Source of the DNA: Candidatus Bathycorpusculum grumuli
GTDB taxonomy: Archaea; Thermoproteota; Bathyarchaeia; Bathyarchaeales; Bathycorpusculaceae
Assembly (NCBI GenBank): GCA_009776805.1
Contig: WRNB01000011.1
Location: 1-34,997, forward strand
Length of the DNA stretch: 34,997 nucleotides
Direction: 5' to 3'
A model generated the notes under the pieces. The model made no database searches, was not told the origin of the DNA, and saw only the letters and a program-made list of their open reading frames with translations. Shown in pieces: positions 7,668-15,487 of this stretch (position 1 is the first letter of the stretch; each line of letters begins with the position of its first letter). A program made the translations under genes and the position numbers.

Positions 7668-9353
7668 TTAACGAAATACAAACGATCGCGGTTTGTGAGG
7701 TACTTCTTTTACTTTAAAACTATCTTTTATTAAATCAAATTCTGAAATTAATCGATCCAAGTCTTGTACCATTTGTTCCACTTTTTCAAGTGTAAAATAT
7801 GGAGACATTTGATACACCTTAAGGACGCCAATTTTTATTCCATTGGATAATACCTTGTATCCGCTGGCATAATCAAGTGTAAACCAGCATTTACCTAACT
7901 TTTGTTGTTCAAAAATGTATAAATAAAATTTATGATTAAACAGAGCAAATTTTCTTGTTTCTTCAACATCTTTGTTAGTTAAATGAAAGAAAGATGTGTC
8001 ATTATGAATTTCTTTTGCTACAAATAATGTAACAAAGCCATCGCTATCTTCATTATTGATAACTTCAAATCTAGGATGTGCGTTAAGCAATTCTTTTAGT
8101 CGTTCTGCAGTGTTGTATAAATTGCCTATTAATTTTTGATACCCTGCAAATCCAAGCATTTTTAAATTTACGTAAGCTCCAATAGGTCCATTTAAAGAGC
8201 GTGAAAGCTCTAGTGTGTATTGAAAAGGTGAATAATTTCCATATTCTAGTTCCTTGTAGGGAATGGGTTTTAGCTTTCCTTGAGCATAAATTTCTGATAC
8301 ATCAGCTGTTATATAAACGCTTGAAAGATAAGGACAAAATCCAGTTTTATGAAAATCAACACCAAATGAGTCAGCATATTTAATATCTTCTATTTTCTGT
8401 AGTTGTCTTTGAATTTTTTTCAATGCACCGGGTAATAAATCTAGAGGATTTGTTTTAAAATCATATTTTTTGAAAAAAAGCATTACCCAACCAATAACAG
8501 AATCAACATGAATTCTCGGTTTATAATTTAATTGATGCTTTTTTACCATTTTATCTCGCAATTCAACAATTTTACGAATTGGATCAACCGTCATTTGAAT
8601 TGTAGTGCCACCATTTGCCGTAATCAGAGCCACCTTTTTTCCTTCAGACAAAGCACAATTCATTTCTTTTTCCAATATTTCAATGTCAATAACACCCATT
8701 TGGTTGGTGGGAATACGAATACAGTTCTTCTCACCTATCCCTAACCACCCACAGACTTCAGGTAGACATGGATGACCTTGTGTTGATGTAAATGCTACAA
8801 TTTCATCTTTAATTCCATTTTCAATTGCATCTGGACTTACTCTTTGAATACCATGCTTTAATGCGTGTAAATTAGTAGATTTACCACCAAATGTAAATAT
8901 GCCTCCTGCTACTTTATAATCTAACCCAACTAGTTGACAAAGCATTTTAATAACTATCAATTCTGTTGTGAGTAAATATCCGCAGGCTATGTCTTGTGCA
9001 CCATTTCCATTATATAATGATACATAACTTGTTGCTGCAATAGATGGAAGTGTTGCGGGTGGATTAATGTTTATCATGGTTCCATGATGGTTCCATTTTA
9101 AAATGCCTTGTGCATAAAAAGATAAGTCTTCATAAACTTTTTCAATGCTTGTTTCTTTTTCTGGCAAAATTTCTTTTTCTAAAATGGCAGCATACTTTTT
9201 GTGTATATCATTTTTCATTCTTGGATTTTCAACATCAAAATAGCGCAAAAATTTTTTGTGAAGTGACTGAATTCCATCAATAACTTGATCAATATTCATA
9301 GTTTCAGGGTTTAAAAATAACTCTTTTACATCTGCCGCTTTTTTTTCGTTCAT
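7668..9353 (-). CDS. PLP-dependent group II amino-acid decarboxylase family protein
   Basis: This 561-residue fold-type I PLP enzyme belongs to the glutamate/aromatic amino-acid decarboxylase superfamily. GGIFTFGGKSTNLHAL (150-165) matches the phosphate-binding GGS/T region. His194 in STQGHP is placed to stack on the cofactor ring. Asp284 in HVDSVIG should bind the pyridine nitrogen. Lys336 in FHKTGFCPY is the Schiff-base lysine. The usual HVDAA is HVDSV here, and the sequence is longer than typical GadB (about 466 aa). The substrate cannot be read from the sequence. It lies upstream of the FAAL fusion on the same strand, so it may provide an amine or act on a carrier-derived intermediate; that is inference. 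The start has a weak AAGGA about 11 bases upstream. Confidence 0.8.
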   Translation of the reverse strand: MNEKKAADVKELFLNPETMNIDQVIDGIQSLHKKFLRYFDVENPRMKNDIHKKYAAILEKEILPEKETSIEKVYEDLSFYAQGILKWNHHGTMININPPATLPSIAATSYVSLYNGNGAQDIACGYLLTTELIVIKMLCQLVGLDYKVAGGIFTFGGKSTNLHALKHGIQRVSPDAIENGIKDEIVAFTSTQGHPCLPEVCGWLGIGEKNCIRIPTNQMGVIDIEILEKEMNCALSEGKKVALITANGGTTIQMTVDPIRKIVELRDKMVKKHQLNYKPRIHVDSVIGWVMLFFKKYDFKTNPLDLLPGALKKIQRQLQKIEDIKYADSFGVDFHKTGFCPYLSSVYITADVSEIYAQGKLKPIPYKELEYGNYSPFQYTLELSRSLNGPIGAYVNLKMLGFAGYQKLIGNLYNTAERLKELLNAHPRFEVINNEDSDGFVTLFVAKEIHNDTSFFHLTNKDVEETRKFALFNHKFYLYIFEQQKLGKCWFTLDYASGYKVLSNGIKIGVLKVYQMSPYFTLEKVEQMVQDLDRLISEFDLIKDSFKVKEVPHKPRSFVFR

Positions 9354-9970
9354 GTTGATTGTCTTCCTTTAATAAACCTGATATTTGCTTTGCGCAACTA
9401 TTGCGTTTAGTTATTGATGGATTTATATCCAGTTACTTTTTGTATGGTGTGGTTTGTATGTATGATCGAAACTATGTTTCTGATAACACAGCAGTAAAGC
9501 ACATAATAATCTCTTCGAAAATTATAAATATTATGTTGGATTCGGCTTTGGGACAAAATTATTCAACTTCGTTATTTAACACTTTTTCATCCTCAAGAGT
9601 TAATACAACATCATAGTGTAGACCTTAGCATTATACTTATGCACAAAGACAAAAAAAACATACACTTCAACATTGAAAAACAACGCGCCACATTAGAACA
9701 TCCATAACACACTTCAAACCGTCACACTACAAAACATAAACTAAATCTTCAAACATAATTAACCAAATTTTATTGCTCTTTAAACACAAACAATAATTCT
9801 TCTAAGATAAAACCGTAACACAACCTCCACACTGATCACCAAATCACAATTAAATCTTGGCAAAAACCCAAAATCCAGACTGCGCAAAAACATGTTCTAA
9901 AGTATATTAGCATACAAGATTCAACAACAGGTAACTATATATAAGTGTTAAAAAAAATTAACCTTGAGAG
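9354..9970. other. AT-rich spacer, A/C-rich on the plus strand
   Basis: No gene is supported. A plus-strand frame at 9359-9616 begins at a TTG immediately beside the decarboxylase start and looks like chance. From about 9640 the plus strand is strongly A/C-rich, a bias that runs on into the IS1182-like pseudogene. It forms the right border of the assembly-line-like locus. Confidence 0.45.
9935..9945 (+). promoter_or_regulatory. TATA-like box before the transposase pseudogene
   Basis: CTATATATAAG lies about 30 bases before the ATG at 9971. This is close to the archaeal TATA-box spacing for a nearly leaderless transcript. TTGAGAG just before the ATG could serve as a ribosome binding site. Confidence 0.3.
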
Positions 9971-10842
9971 ATGTTAAATACCATGCGATACAAAGAAGGA
10001 ATCGACAGATATCAAACAGTACTAGTGCCAAAAAGCCTTGACCAATGCATACCACAAAACAGCATCTGCAGACTAATAGATGCCTTCACACAAGCCCTAG
10101 ACATGCAAAAACTAGGCTACAAATACGTAACCACAAACCAAACAGGCGACCGCCCATACGACCCACGCATGATGCTAAACCTCTATTTATACGGATACCT
10201 ACACAAAATACGCTCCAGCCGACGCCTACAAGCAGAAACAACACGCAACATAGAAGTTATGTGGTTAACAAACCAACAAACACCTGATTATGAGACAATT
10301 ATAAACTTCCGACACGACAACATAGTAGCCATAAAACAAACTTTCCTCATATTTTCATTAATGTTAAGCGATGTCGGTCTTTATGGTAAAGAAACCGAGG
10401 TTATTGATGGTATTAAATTTCGTGCAAACAATAGTCACAAAAATAGCTACAACCCTACCACTTTAAAAGGAAAAATTATAAATATTGACAAGCAAATAAC
10501 ACAACGTTTAAACGAACAAGAAAAAAATGCCAAACAACAAGAAGAAAAAGATGTTTTGTTTAATTCTCAGAAAAGTAAAGAGTTGATTCAACAATTAAAA
10601 GATGAAATTGTTTATTTGGAAAAACTCTTAGAACAAGTAGAAAAAGAAGACAAGTCTTAACAGTAGGCCATGAATTCACGTTTAATGCGCAGTGGTGGAG
10701 ACATCAGACCACTTGATGTGTGTTACAACACCATAACAATTGTAGATGCAAAACACAAATTTATTGTGGTTTTTGAAGTAACCAACCAACCAATGATTCT
10801 GGGTACTTTGGAGTTGGTGTCAAAAAAAGTACAAGATGTTTT
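9971..10842 (+). pseudogene. IS1182-family transposase, broken by two stops and truncated
   Basis: The frame matches an IS1182-type DDE transposase. Its N-terminal part reads GDRPYDPRMMLNLYLYGYL, then RSSRRLQAETTRNIEVMWLT, then TIINFRHDN. The catalytic domain begins at EVIDGIKFRANNS. A Glu/Lys-rich coil follows, and the same frame continues after TAA 10658 and a nearby TAG with NSRLMRSGG, DVCYNTITIVDAKHKFIVVFEVTN and KKVQDVLG. Two nonsense codons in one frame, without a frameshift, therefore interrupt it. Homology stops at about 10842, where a small inverted-repeat element begins, so the remaining C-terminal part is lost. The first 350 bases are strongly A/C-rich and the rest is not. Confidence 0.8.
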
Positions 10843-10953
10843 AGGCAGCCTCCGAAAACCCCATTTCAGAAAACTAAGTAACATAGCTACACTGTTTTTG
10901 GTATGTGATTTTTGGGAAAAATATAGGTTTTCGGAGGTCGCCTTTAGTATCTT
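10833..10953. mobile_element. MITE-like element inserted in the IS1182 remnant (copy 1)
   Basis: Inverted ends CCTCCGAAAACC (10849-10860) and GGTTTTCGGAGG (10926-10937) bound about 100 bp of non-coding DNA. With flanking bases the inverted similarity extends to about 28 bp (21 matches by eye). If the element proper is 10844-10942, TTTA occurs on both sides (10840-10843 and 10943-10946) as a possible 4-bp target duplication. It sits exactly where transposase homology ends. Related, more degraded copies lie near 12339 and 20664. Confidence 0.55.
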
Positions 10954-11081
10954 ATGGGTAAAATTCTTTGTAAAGTGTGTAGAATTTTTGTTCGTTTTGG
11001 TTTCAACTCAACCGTGTTGGGTTTATAGTCAGTTTTTCTTGGTGTTACTATGTTTATGGGCAATCTGTCATTAGCTATAAT

Positions 11082-12215
11082 TTAACTCTCCATTTTTTCT
11101 TTTAAGAGACTAGAAACACAGCATTTTGATACTCTCAATATTTCAGAAATGTTGGCATAACTGAATGTTTTCTCATCAAGGCTTCTCAAATATTTCGCTT
11201 TTTTTGCATTAATGTCTTTTTTTGTGCTGTAACCATCCAGAGTGTCAAGTATTTTTTTTAGATCAAAAAAAACCGCAAACAAGCTTTCAAGACTTAAATT
11301 CTTATTGGCTATTACAGAATCAATTGATGCTTTTTGGCATATTTCCTCAATTTCAGCACCAGTTAACCCACTAAATGCAGTTGTCAACAAATTTAATTCT
11401 TTATCACTAAATTTTTTGTTAGTAAAGTATTGTATTAATTGTTTTGTTGTTTCCTTATCTGGTTTTTCGATCTTGATACGGAAACTAAATCGTCTCCACA
11501 CAGCGGGATCTAATAGTTGCTCATGGTTTGTTGCAGCAATAATTATACTGCCGCTTTGCAGTTGATCTATATTTTGTAGTAGACTATTAACAACACGTTT
11601 CAATTCACCTAGTTCGTTGTTATCGTCGCGTATTTTTGCGATGGCATCAAATTCGTCCAAAAACAAAATACAAGGAACTGCTTGTGCATACTCAAAAATT
11701 GCACGTATATTTTTGGCCGTACGGCCTAGATATGATGAAATAAGACCATCAATTCTTGCAATTACTAAGGGCAACTTAGTTTTTAAGCAGATATAGTTTG
11801 CTAATTTGCTTTTTCCGCATCCCGGAGGGCCATATAGTAAAATTGTGTTTGGAACTTTAATCCCGGCGTTGACAAGTTTGTTTGTATTTTTGTGGTATTC
11901 TAAAAACTTGTTGACTTGTTCTTTTGCTAAATGGTTTAGTGCGATTTTTGTGTCAGTTAATTGATCGGCTTGGAGTATGTCTGCCATTGGTAGACGGAAT
12001 TCTTGATCCAATGGAACTTTAACCATCTCATCTATAGATTTTTGTGACATGTTATTCAAATTGTTGTTTAGTATTTTAACAAAAGAGTTTGCTATTTTAT
12101 CTTCTTTGTTTTCTTTTAATTTATCGACTAGGAGATTTGTGTAACTTAGTACTTTTGCTTTGTCGGATTTTAAGGCCCCCTCGACTATTTTTATCATTTC
12201 ATTTGAGTATTCCAC
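11082..12215 (-). CDS. AAA+ ATPase of the type often paired with a subtilase (S8) peptidase
   Basis: This 377-residue soluble ATPase has one AAA module. Numbered from GTG 12215, Walker A GPPGCGKS is at 129-136 and Walker B ILFLDEFD at 183-190. The sensor segment AATNHEQLLD and the arginine segment WRRFSFRI follow, then an alpha-helical lid. The ELKRVVNSLLQNIDQ segment and the NKLVNAGIKVPNTILL entry resemble ATPases that stand beside S8 proteases in bacterial and archaeal accessory loci. No peptidase gene is found on either side: downstream is the MITE-like element, upstream is A/C-rich non-coding DNA. The start was set by GGAGG eight bases before GTG; an in-frame TTG at 12230 lacks such support. 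Its role is unknown, and it may be an orphan. Confidence 0.7.
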   Translation of the reverse strand: MEYSNEMIKIVEGALKSDKAKVLSYTNLLVDKLKENKEDKIANSFVKILNNNLNNMSQKSIDEMVKVPLDQEFRLPMADILQADQLTDTKIALNHLAKEQVNKFLEYHKNTNKLVNAGIKVPNTILLYGPPGCGKSKLANYICLKTKLPLVIARIDGLISSYLGRTAKNIRAIFEYAQAVPCILFLDEFDAIAKIRDDNNELGELKRVVNSLLQNIDQLQSGSIIIAATNHEQLLDPAVWRRFSFRIKIEKPDKETTKQLIQYFTNKKFSDKELNLLTTAFSGLTGAEIEEICQKASIDSVIANKNLSLESLFAVFFDLKKILDTLDGYSTKKDINAKKAKYLRSLDEKTFSYANISEILRVSKCCVSSLLKEKMES

Positions 12216-12223
12216 TGTATGCG

Positions 12224-12228
12224 CCTCC
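12224..12228 (-). promoter_or_regulatory. Shine-Dalgarno GGAGG that sets a GTG start
   Basis: GGAGG lies eight bases before GTG at 12213-12215, which makes that codon the likely start of the AAA+ ATPase. It overlaps the first codons of the longer TTG-initiated frame. Confidence 0.6.
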
Positions 12229-12338
12229 AAATACGATTATTATGTTAATACAGACGGTATCCCCAATAAATAGGTATTGAAGTGTTTTTTTAAGAACGAA
12301 TTTAATGATTTTTAGAACGATACCGTTTAGATATATGT

Positions 12339-12434
12339 AGTATCTGAAAACCTTCTAAATATGGTTTGAAACGCTATTATACGCCATATTTAGAGGTAAA
12401 ATGTGGGTTTCCGGAGGTTACCTATAATATTCTG
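12339..12434. repeat. Degraded relative of the MITE-like element (copy 2)
   Basis: The right end GGTTTCCGGAGGTTACC (from 12406) resembles the right end of copy 1, and the next dozen bases are also similar. The left end retains only CTGAAAACC near 12344. The inside differs from copy 1. The inverted-repeat structure is eroded, so this is a tentative member. Confidence 0.35.
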
Positions 12435-12439
12435 CGGGC

Positions 12440-12830
12440 GACTCTAAAAACTAAACTTTTAACAAAAAACAAAAAATCCCACAACCCCAAACACACCCAA
12501 AACCCTACCAAAACCCAAAACCGCAACCACCCGCTTCATATTATACACAAAAAACAACAAAGTCAACACCATCAACAACCTTATCTGTGCCCCTAAACAA
12601 CAAATAAGACCTAACACTCCAAAACGCTACACTACTAAAACGAGTGCTCAGATAAACACTTACGACTATCCAACATACAAACATCAAAAAAACTATAAAC
12701 TTCACCACCCGTACACCAACCTTACGGCGAGCCCTCACTAAACACTTTTATGCCAAAAAGATCTACCACGACAGCCTAGCCCTCCCCAAAATGAGCCACC
12801 AAATACTTTGACCACTAACTTTGCAGTTTT
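12440..12830. other. Extreme A/C-rich block, possibly a decayed gene
   Basis: The plus strand is almost all A and C; in 12481-12540 I count 54 of 60 bases as A or C. No intact gene is present. One plus-strand frame near the end (after the stop at about 12652) reads RRALTKHFYAKKIYHDSLAL and then KMSHQIL before a stop at about 12811. It looks protein-like and may be the tail of a dead gene. On the minus strand, frames give only low-complexity Val/Gly/Trp/Cys strings. Confidence 0.35.
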
Positions 12831-12932
12831 TTGGTAACCTACTCTTTTTTAGTATCTTCTATTTCCTTTAAATTTAGTAAAAACATGGAAATAACTACAA
12901 ATCAAACCATAATCGCACATAAATTTCTGCGT

Positions 12933-12962
12933 GTACATATTATCAATATTGGTAATATGTAC
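12933..12962. repeat. 30-bp near-perfect palindrome at the skew switch
   Basis: GTACATATTA and TAATATGTAC form perfect 10-bp arms. Between them lies CAATATTG, itself a palindrome, with one T/G mismatch on either side of it. The whole 30 bp is thus symmetric apart from one position pair. It lies midway between the A/C-rich block to the left and the G/T-rich block to the right. It could bind a dimeric protein, form a cruciform or mark a replication or recombination site. No Shine-Dalgarno sequence or gene start is nearby. Confidence 0.55.
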
Positions 12963-13044
12963 TGTAAATGTTTTTGTGTATTTGTGGTGAATTTTAAGGT
13001 TGTTTTTTGATTTATAGCTAAATTTAGTTGATTTTTAAAAAGAT

Positions 13045-13500
13045 ATGAGGCCATATTGCCAAAAAAATGAAGAGATACGGGTCAAAGTTTTAGTTTGTTG
13101 TAGGTTTGGTTGTGTTCTTTCTATGTTTGTTTTTGTGGTTTTGGGTTGTTTTTTTTGGAAGTTGGTGTTGGTGTGGTGTTTGGGTGTTTGGGTGTTGTAT
13201 AGTCATGTTGTTTGTGGATTGTTGTGTGTTTTTCTTTTGGGTTTTTTGCTGGGGTGTATTTTGTTGTGGTGGTCGTTTGTGTATTGTTTTTGTATTTGTT
13301 GTGGTGGATGTGTTGGTTGTTTTTTTGTTTTTGGTGTGGTTTTTGTGGGGTCTAGTTTTTGGGGGTTTGGGGTGTTTATGTATGTGTTTATTGTTTTTGT
13401 TGGGTTTTTTGTTGTGTTGTATTTTTTTTGTTTGTTTTGTGTGTGTTGTTGTTAATGGTTGTTGTTTGTTTTTGTTGTTGTTTTTGTGTTAGTTTTCAGA
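13045..13500. other. Extreme G/T-rich block, non-coding
   Basis: In 13201-13260 I count 53 of 60 plus-strand bases as G or T. The two overlapping plus-strand frames here encode only Val/Phe/Leu/Cys/Gly/Trp strings, as expected from the composition, and are not annotated as membrane proteins. The block leads directly into the transposase-like tail at 13504. Confidence 0.55.
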
Positions 13501-13503
13501 TAG

Positions 13504-13584
13504 TGTGGTTTTTCTCATGCTAAGCTTGAGGGTTTGTTTGGTTATTTGTGGTCTTGGTACGAGTTTTATTGTTGTAGAGCATAA
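13504..13584 (+). pseudogene. Second copy of the transposase-like C-terminal fragment
   Basis: A 26-codon frame with GFSHAKLEGL and LWSWYEFYCC ends in TAA. It follows a stop codon directly, so no upstream part survives in frame. It is homologous to the fragment at the left window edge. The stretch between about 13045 and here may be its decayed body, but I cannot align it to anything. Confidence 0.35.
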
Positions 13585-13691
13585 TCAAATCTTAATTAGG
13601 GCACTGTTATTTGTTAATTTGTTGTTATAATTACATTGGTTATGTTTGTGTTGTAGAGTATTTTATGTTTTTAGAAAGGTTTTAAATATGA

Positions 13692-13736
13692 AAATTTAAT
13701 AAAAATAAAAAATAAAATTAAAAAAGATAAAATTAA
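13692..13736 (-). terminator. T-rich terminator of the zinc-ribbon gene
   Basis: On the minus strand this stretch is nearly all T and A with repeated T-runs of five or more. It begins about 30 bases after the zinc-ribbon stop codon. It fits an archaeal oligo-T terminator. Confidence 0.5.
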
Positions 13737-13763
13737 GACGTTAAAGATGTAAAAAGCTTACGC

Positions 13764-13910
13764 TTAGTATCTTCGTGGTGGTCTTCTTTTTGCATAACAC
13801 TCGCGGCAGTAAACTGGCCTGCTACCGTCTGGTTTGAATGGTACATCACATTCATTCCCGCAGTCTGCGCAGGTTGCTTTATGCATCTCTCTATTATTAC
13901 CATATGACAT
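13764..13910 (-). CDS. 48-aa zinc-ribbon protein (CxxC-x17-CxxC type)
   Basis: The protein reads MSYGNNREMHKATCADCGNE and continues with a CDVPFKPDG segment and VYCRECYAKRRPPRRY. Cys14/Cys17 and Cys35/Cys38, separated by 17 residues, should bind one zinc; Cys21 is an extra conserved cysteine. The basic Arg/Pro tail suggests nucleic-acid or ribosome contact. Small proteins with this CxxC-x17-CxxC layout and the VPFKP / RPVYC segments are known from several archaeal groups, with no established function to my knowledge. The ATG has AGGAG 13 bases upstream, TATA-like boxes at 13986-14009 and a T-rich end. It stands alone on the minus strand. Confidence 0.8.
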   Translation of the reverse strand: MSYGNNREMHKATCADCGNECDVPFKPDGSRPVYCRECYAKRRPPRRY

Positions 13911-13985
13911 TTCGATATTTCAACTCCTACTCTATTAATGTGTAAGACTTATTTCCTACAAGAACTAAACCATGTGGCAACGCCT

Positions 13986-14009
13986 CTTATAAACTGATGC
14001 TTTTATAAC
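13986..14009 (-). promoter_or_regulatory. TATA-like boxes for the zinc-ribbon gene
   Basis: On the minus strand, TTATAAAAG (14000-14009) and TTTATAAG (13986-13993) lie 75-100 bases before the ATG at 13910. Both match the archaeal TATA-box pattern. They imply a 5' leader of about 50-70 bases. Confidence 0.35.
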
Positions 14010-14339
14010 GAGCAGTTGCTTAAGGAAAAACTGTTAATTCTGTGTATTGTGAAAATAATTATAGTTTATTTGTGTAAGCAAAATACGCGTTTAATTTTAA
14101 CTTTAATTTTTGTTGTTTTCTTTTTAATCTTTAAAATAGATTTTGTTTTTCATTAAAGCTTAGTTATCTATTGCTGGAAAAAGCGTTTTTGGACAAATTT
14201 AGAACAAAAACACGTTTTTTTATAGTCATACTAATATAGGAAGACGCCTATTTATTTTATAATTATTTGGATTCTTGAGAAAAGAACGGTATAGTTCCTT
14301 TTTTCTCTGTTTCTAAAAAACAAAAACGGAAGAACCACT
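14010..14339. other. Divergent intergenic region before the OB-fold gene
   Basis: The region separates the minus-strand zinc ribbon from the plus-strand OB-fold gene. It is T-rich, with no gene. TTTATAATTATT at about 14256-14267 is a possible TATA box for the plus-strand gene, about 75 bases before its start. Confidence 0.4.
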
Positions 14340-14975
14340 TTGAGACAAAAGAAATCACCATTAGGCGAACATCTCGCTCTTGTATCAGTCAAATATAACG
14401 TTTACCCAGCTGAAGTTGTTCAGGCATTAATTAACGCAAAAGAAGCTGGCAAATCTACCTGCGGTGAACTCTCCGTAGAGTACCGTGGGAAAACAAAAGA
14501 TGACATAATATTTCTAATAAAGAAAGATGATAATGTTGTCGCTCAATTTAGAGTCGATGAAACATTCCTTACACAAAATAATGATGCTTCATTCGAAACT
14601 TATATGAATACTGACAAAATACGTAAAAAAATAGCGAAGCAAAATCCGGATGCTCTATTTAGTACTGTATCAGATTTACGTTCAGGTATGAAGCATATAA
14701 ACCTCAAAGCAAAAGTCCAGGAAATACCTAAACCTGCACAAGTGCACACACAATTTGGTAACACTGCTATGGTTGTAAACGCGATAGTTGGCGATGATAC
14801 GGGGACAATCAAACTATGCCTTTGGGAAGGTCAAATTAGCACCGTAAACTTGTATGATGATATTGAAATAAAAAATGCTCAAGTTTGTTTATTTAGAGGC
14901 GAAAAGCAGGTGCGACTTGGCAAAAATGGCACTCTTACAGTATTAAATGCGACACAACAAATAGTGGCAGAATAA
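14340..14975 (+). CDS. OB-fold nucleic-acid-binding protein (archaeal RPA/SSB-like)
   Basis: The 211-residue protein has an alpha-helical N-terminal half and a C-terminal OB fold. The OB region (about 115-205) reads HINLKAKVQEI, then VVNAIVGDDTGTIKLCLWEG, DDIEIKNAQVCLFRGEKQVRL and GTLTVLN, the pattern of archaeal single-stranded-DNA-binding and RPA-like OB domains. It probably binds single-stranded DNA or RNA. The start is a TTG preceded by GGAAG about 11 bases away; no nearby ATG gives the same N-terminus. A cupin gene follows on the same strand after about 100 bases. Confidence 0.7.
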   Translation: MRQKKSPLGEHLALVSVKYNVYPAEVVQALINAKEAGKSTCGELSVEYRGKTKDDIIFLIKKDDNVVAQFRVDETFLTQNNDASFETYMNTDKIRKKIAKQNPDALFSTVSDLRSGMKHINLKAKVQEIPKPAQVHTQFGNTAMVVNAIVGDDTGTIKLCLWEGQISTVNLYDDIEIKNAQVCLFRGEKQVRLGKNGTLTVLNATQQIVAE

Positions 14976-15077
14976 CTCTACTTATTGCAATAAATATGCA
15001 TACATAACACTTATTTTATTTGTCTTATAATTCTCTTGATTAATTTACATTTGTGCGTCATTGAGGTATGGAAATAC

Positions 15078-15446
15078 ATGAATCCACTAATCATAAAAGC
15101 AAACAGTCTAAACATAACCTTAACACCTGAACGTTGTTTTGTTGCAGAAAACTATAGCTCTAATGACAATAGAGTCTCTATAGCTGTAGCTGTTGTAAAA
15201 CCTGGTGTAACTACTGTTGCGCATCATCTTGAAGGTATCGAAGAAATTTATATAATCACCCAAGGTATAGGCCTTATGTATATAATTGACATGGAACCAA
15301 CACAAGTTACTGTTGGTGATGTAATTGTAATACCTGCTGGTACTTCACAACGAATAAAAAATATAAGTGATTGCGACTTGGTATTCTATTGTGTATGCAC
15401 ACCAAAATTTGTTAAAGAACAATATTTCAGTGACGAATCCACATAA
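15078..15446 (+). CDS. Small cupin-domain protein
   Basis: This single-domain cupin has 122 residues from ATG 15078. The first cupin motif is HHLEGIEEIYIITQG, with the His/His/Glu metal ligands. The second part is VTVGDVIVIPAGTSQRIKN, which keeps the PAGxxQ/H turn but has Gln where His is common. Cupins of this size act as isomerases, dioxygenases or ligand sensors, and the function here is open. I chose ATG 15078 because TTGAGGT lies about ten bases upstream; the frame extends back to 15036. Confidence 0.75.
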   Translation: MNPLIIKANSLNITLTPERCFVAENYSSNDNRVSIAVAVVKPGVTTVAHHLEGIEEIYIITQGIGLMYIIDMEPTQVTVGDVIVIPAGTSQRIKNISDCDLVFYCVCTPKFVKEQYFSDEST

Positions 15447-15487
15447 TTTGCTCATATTTTACAGTTTTTTGTTTAGTTGAAGATATA

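Noticed and set aside
9359-9616. 85-codon plus-strand frame divergent from the decarboxylase
   Set aside because: It starts at a TTG abutting the decarboxylase start, has no ribosome site and no recognisable family.
13045-13492. Two overlapping hydrophobic plus-strand frames that look like membrane proteins
   Set aside because: They consist of Val, Phe, Leu, Cys, Gly and Trp only because the strand is nearly pure G/T. There is no ribosome site or recognisable domain.
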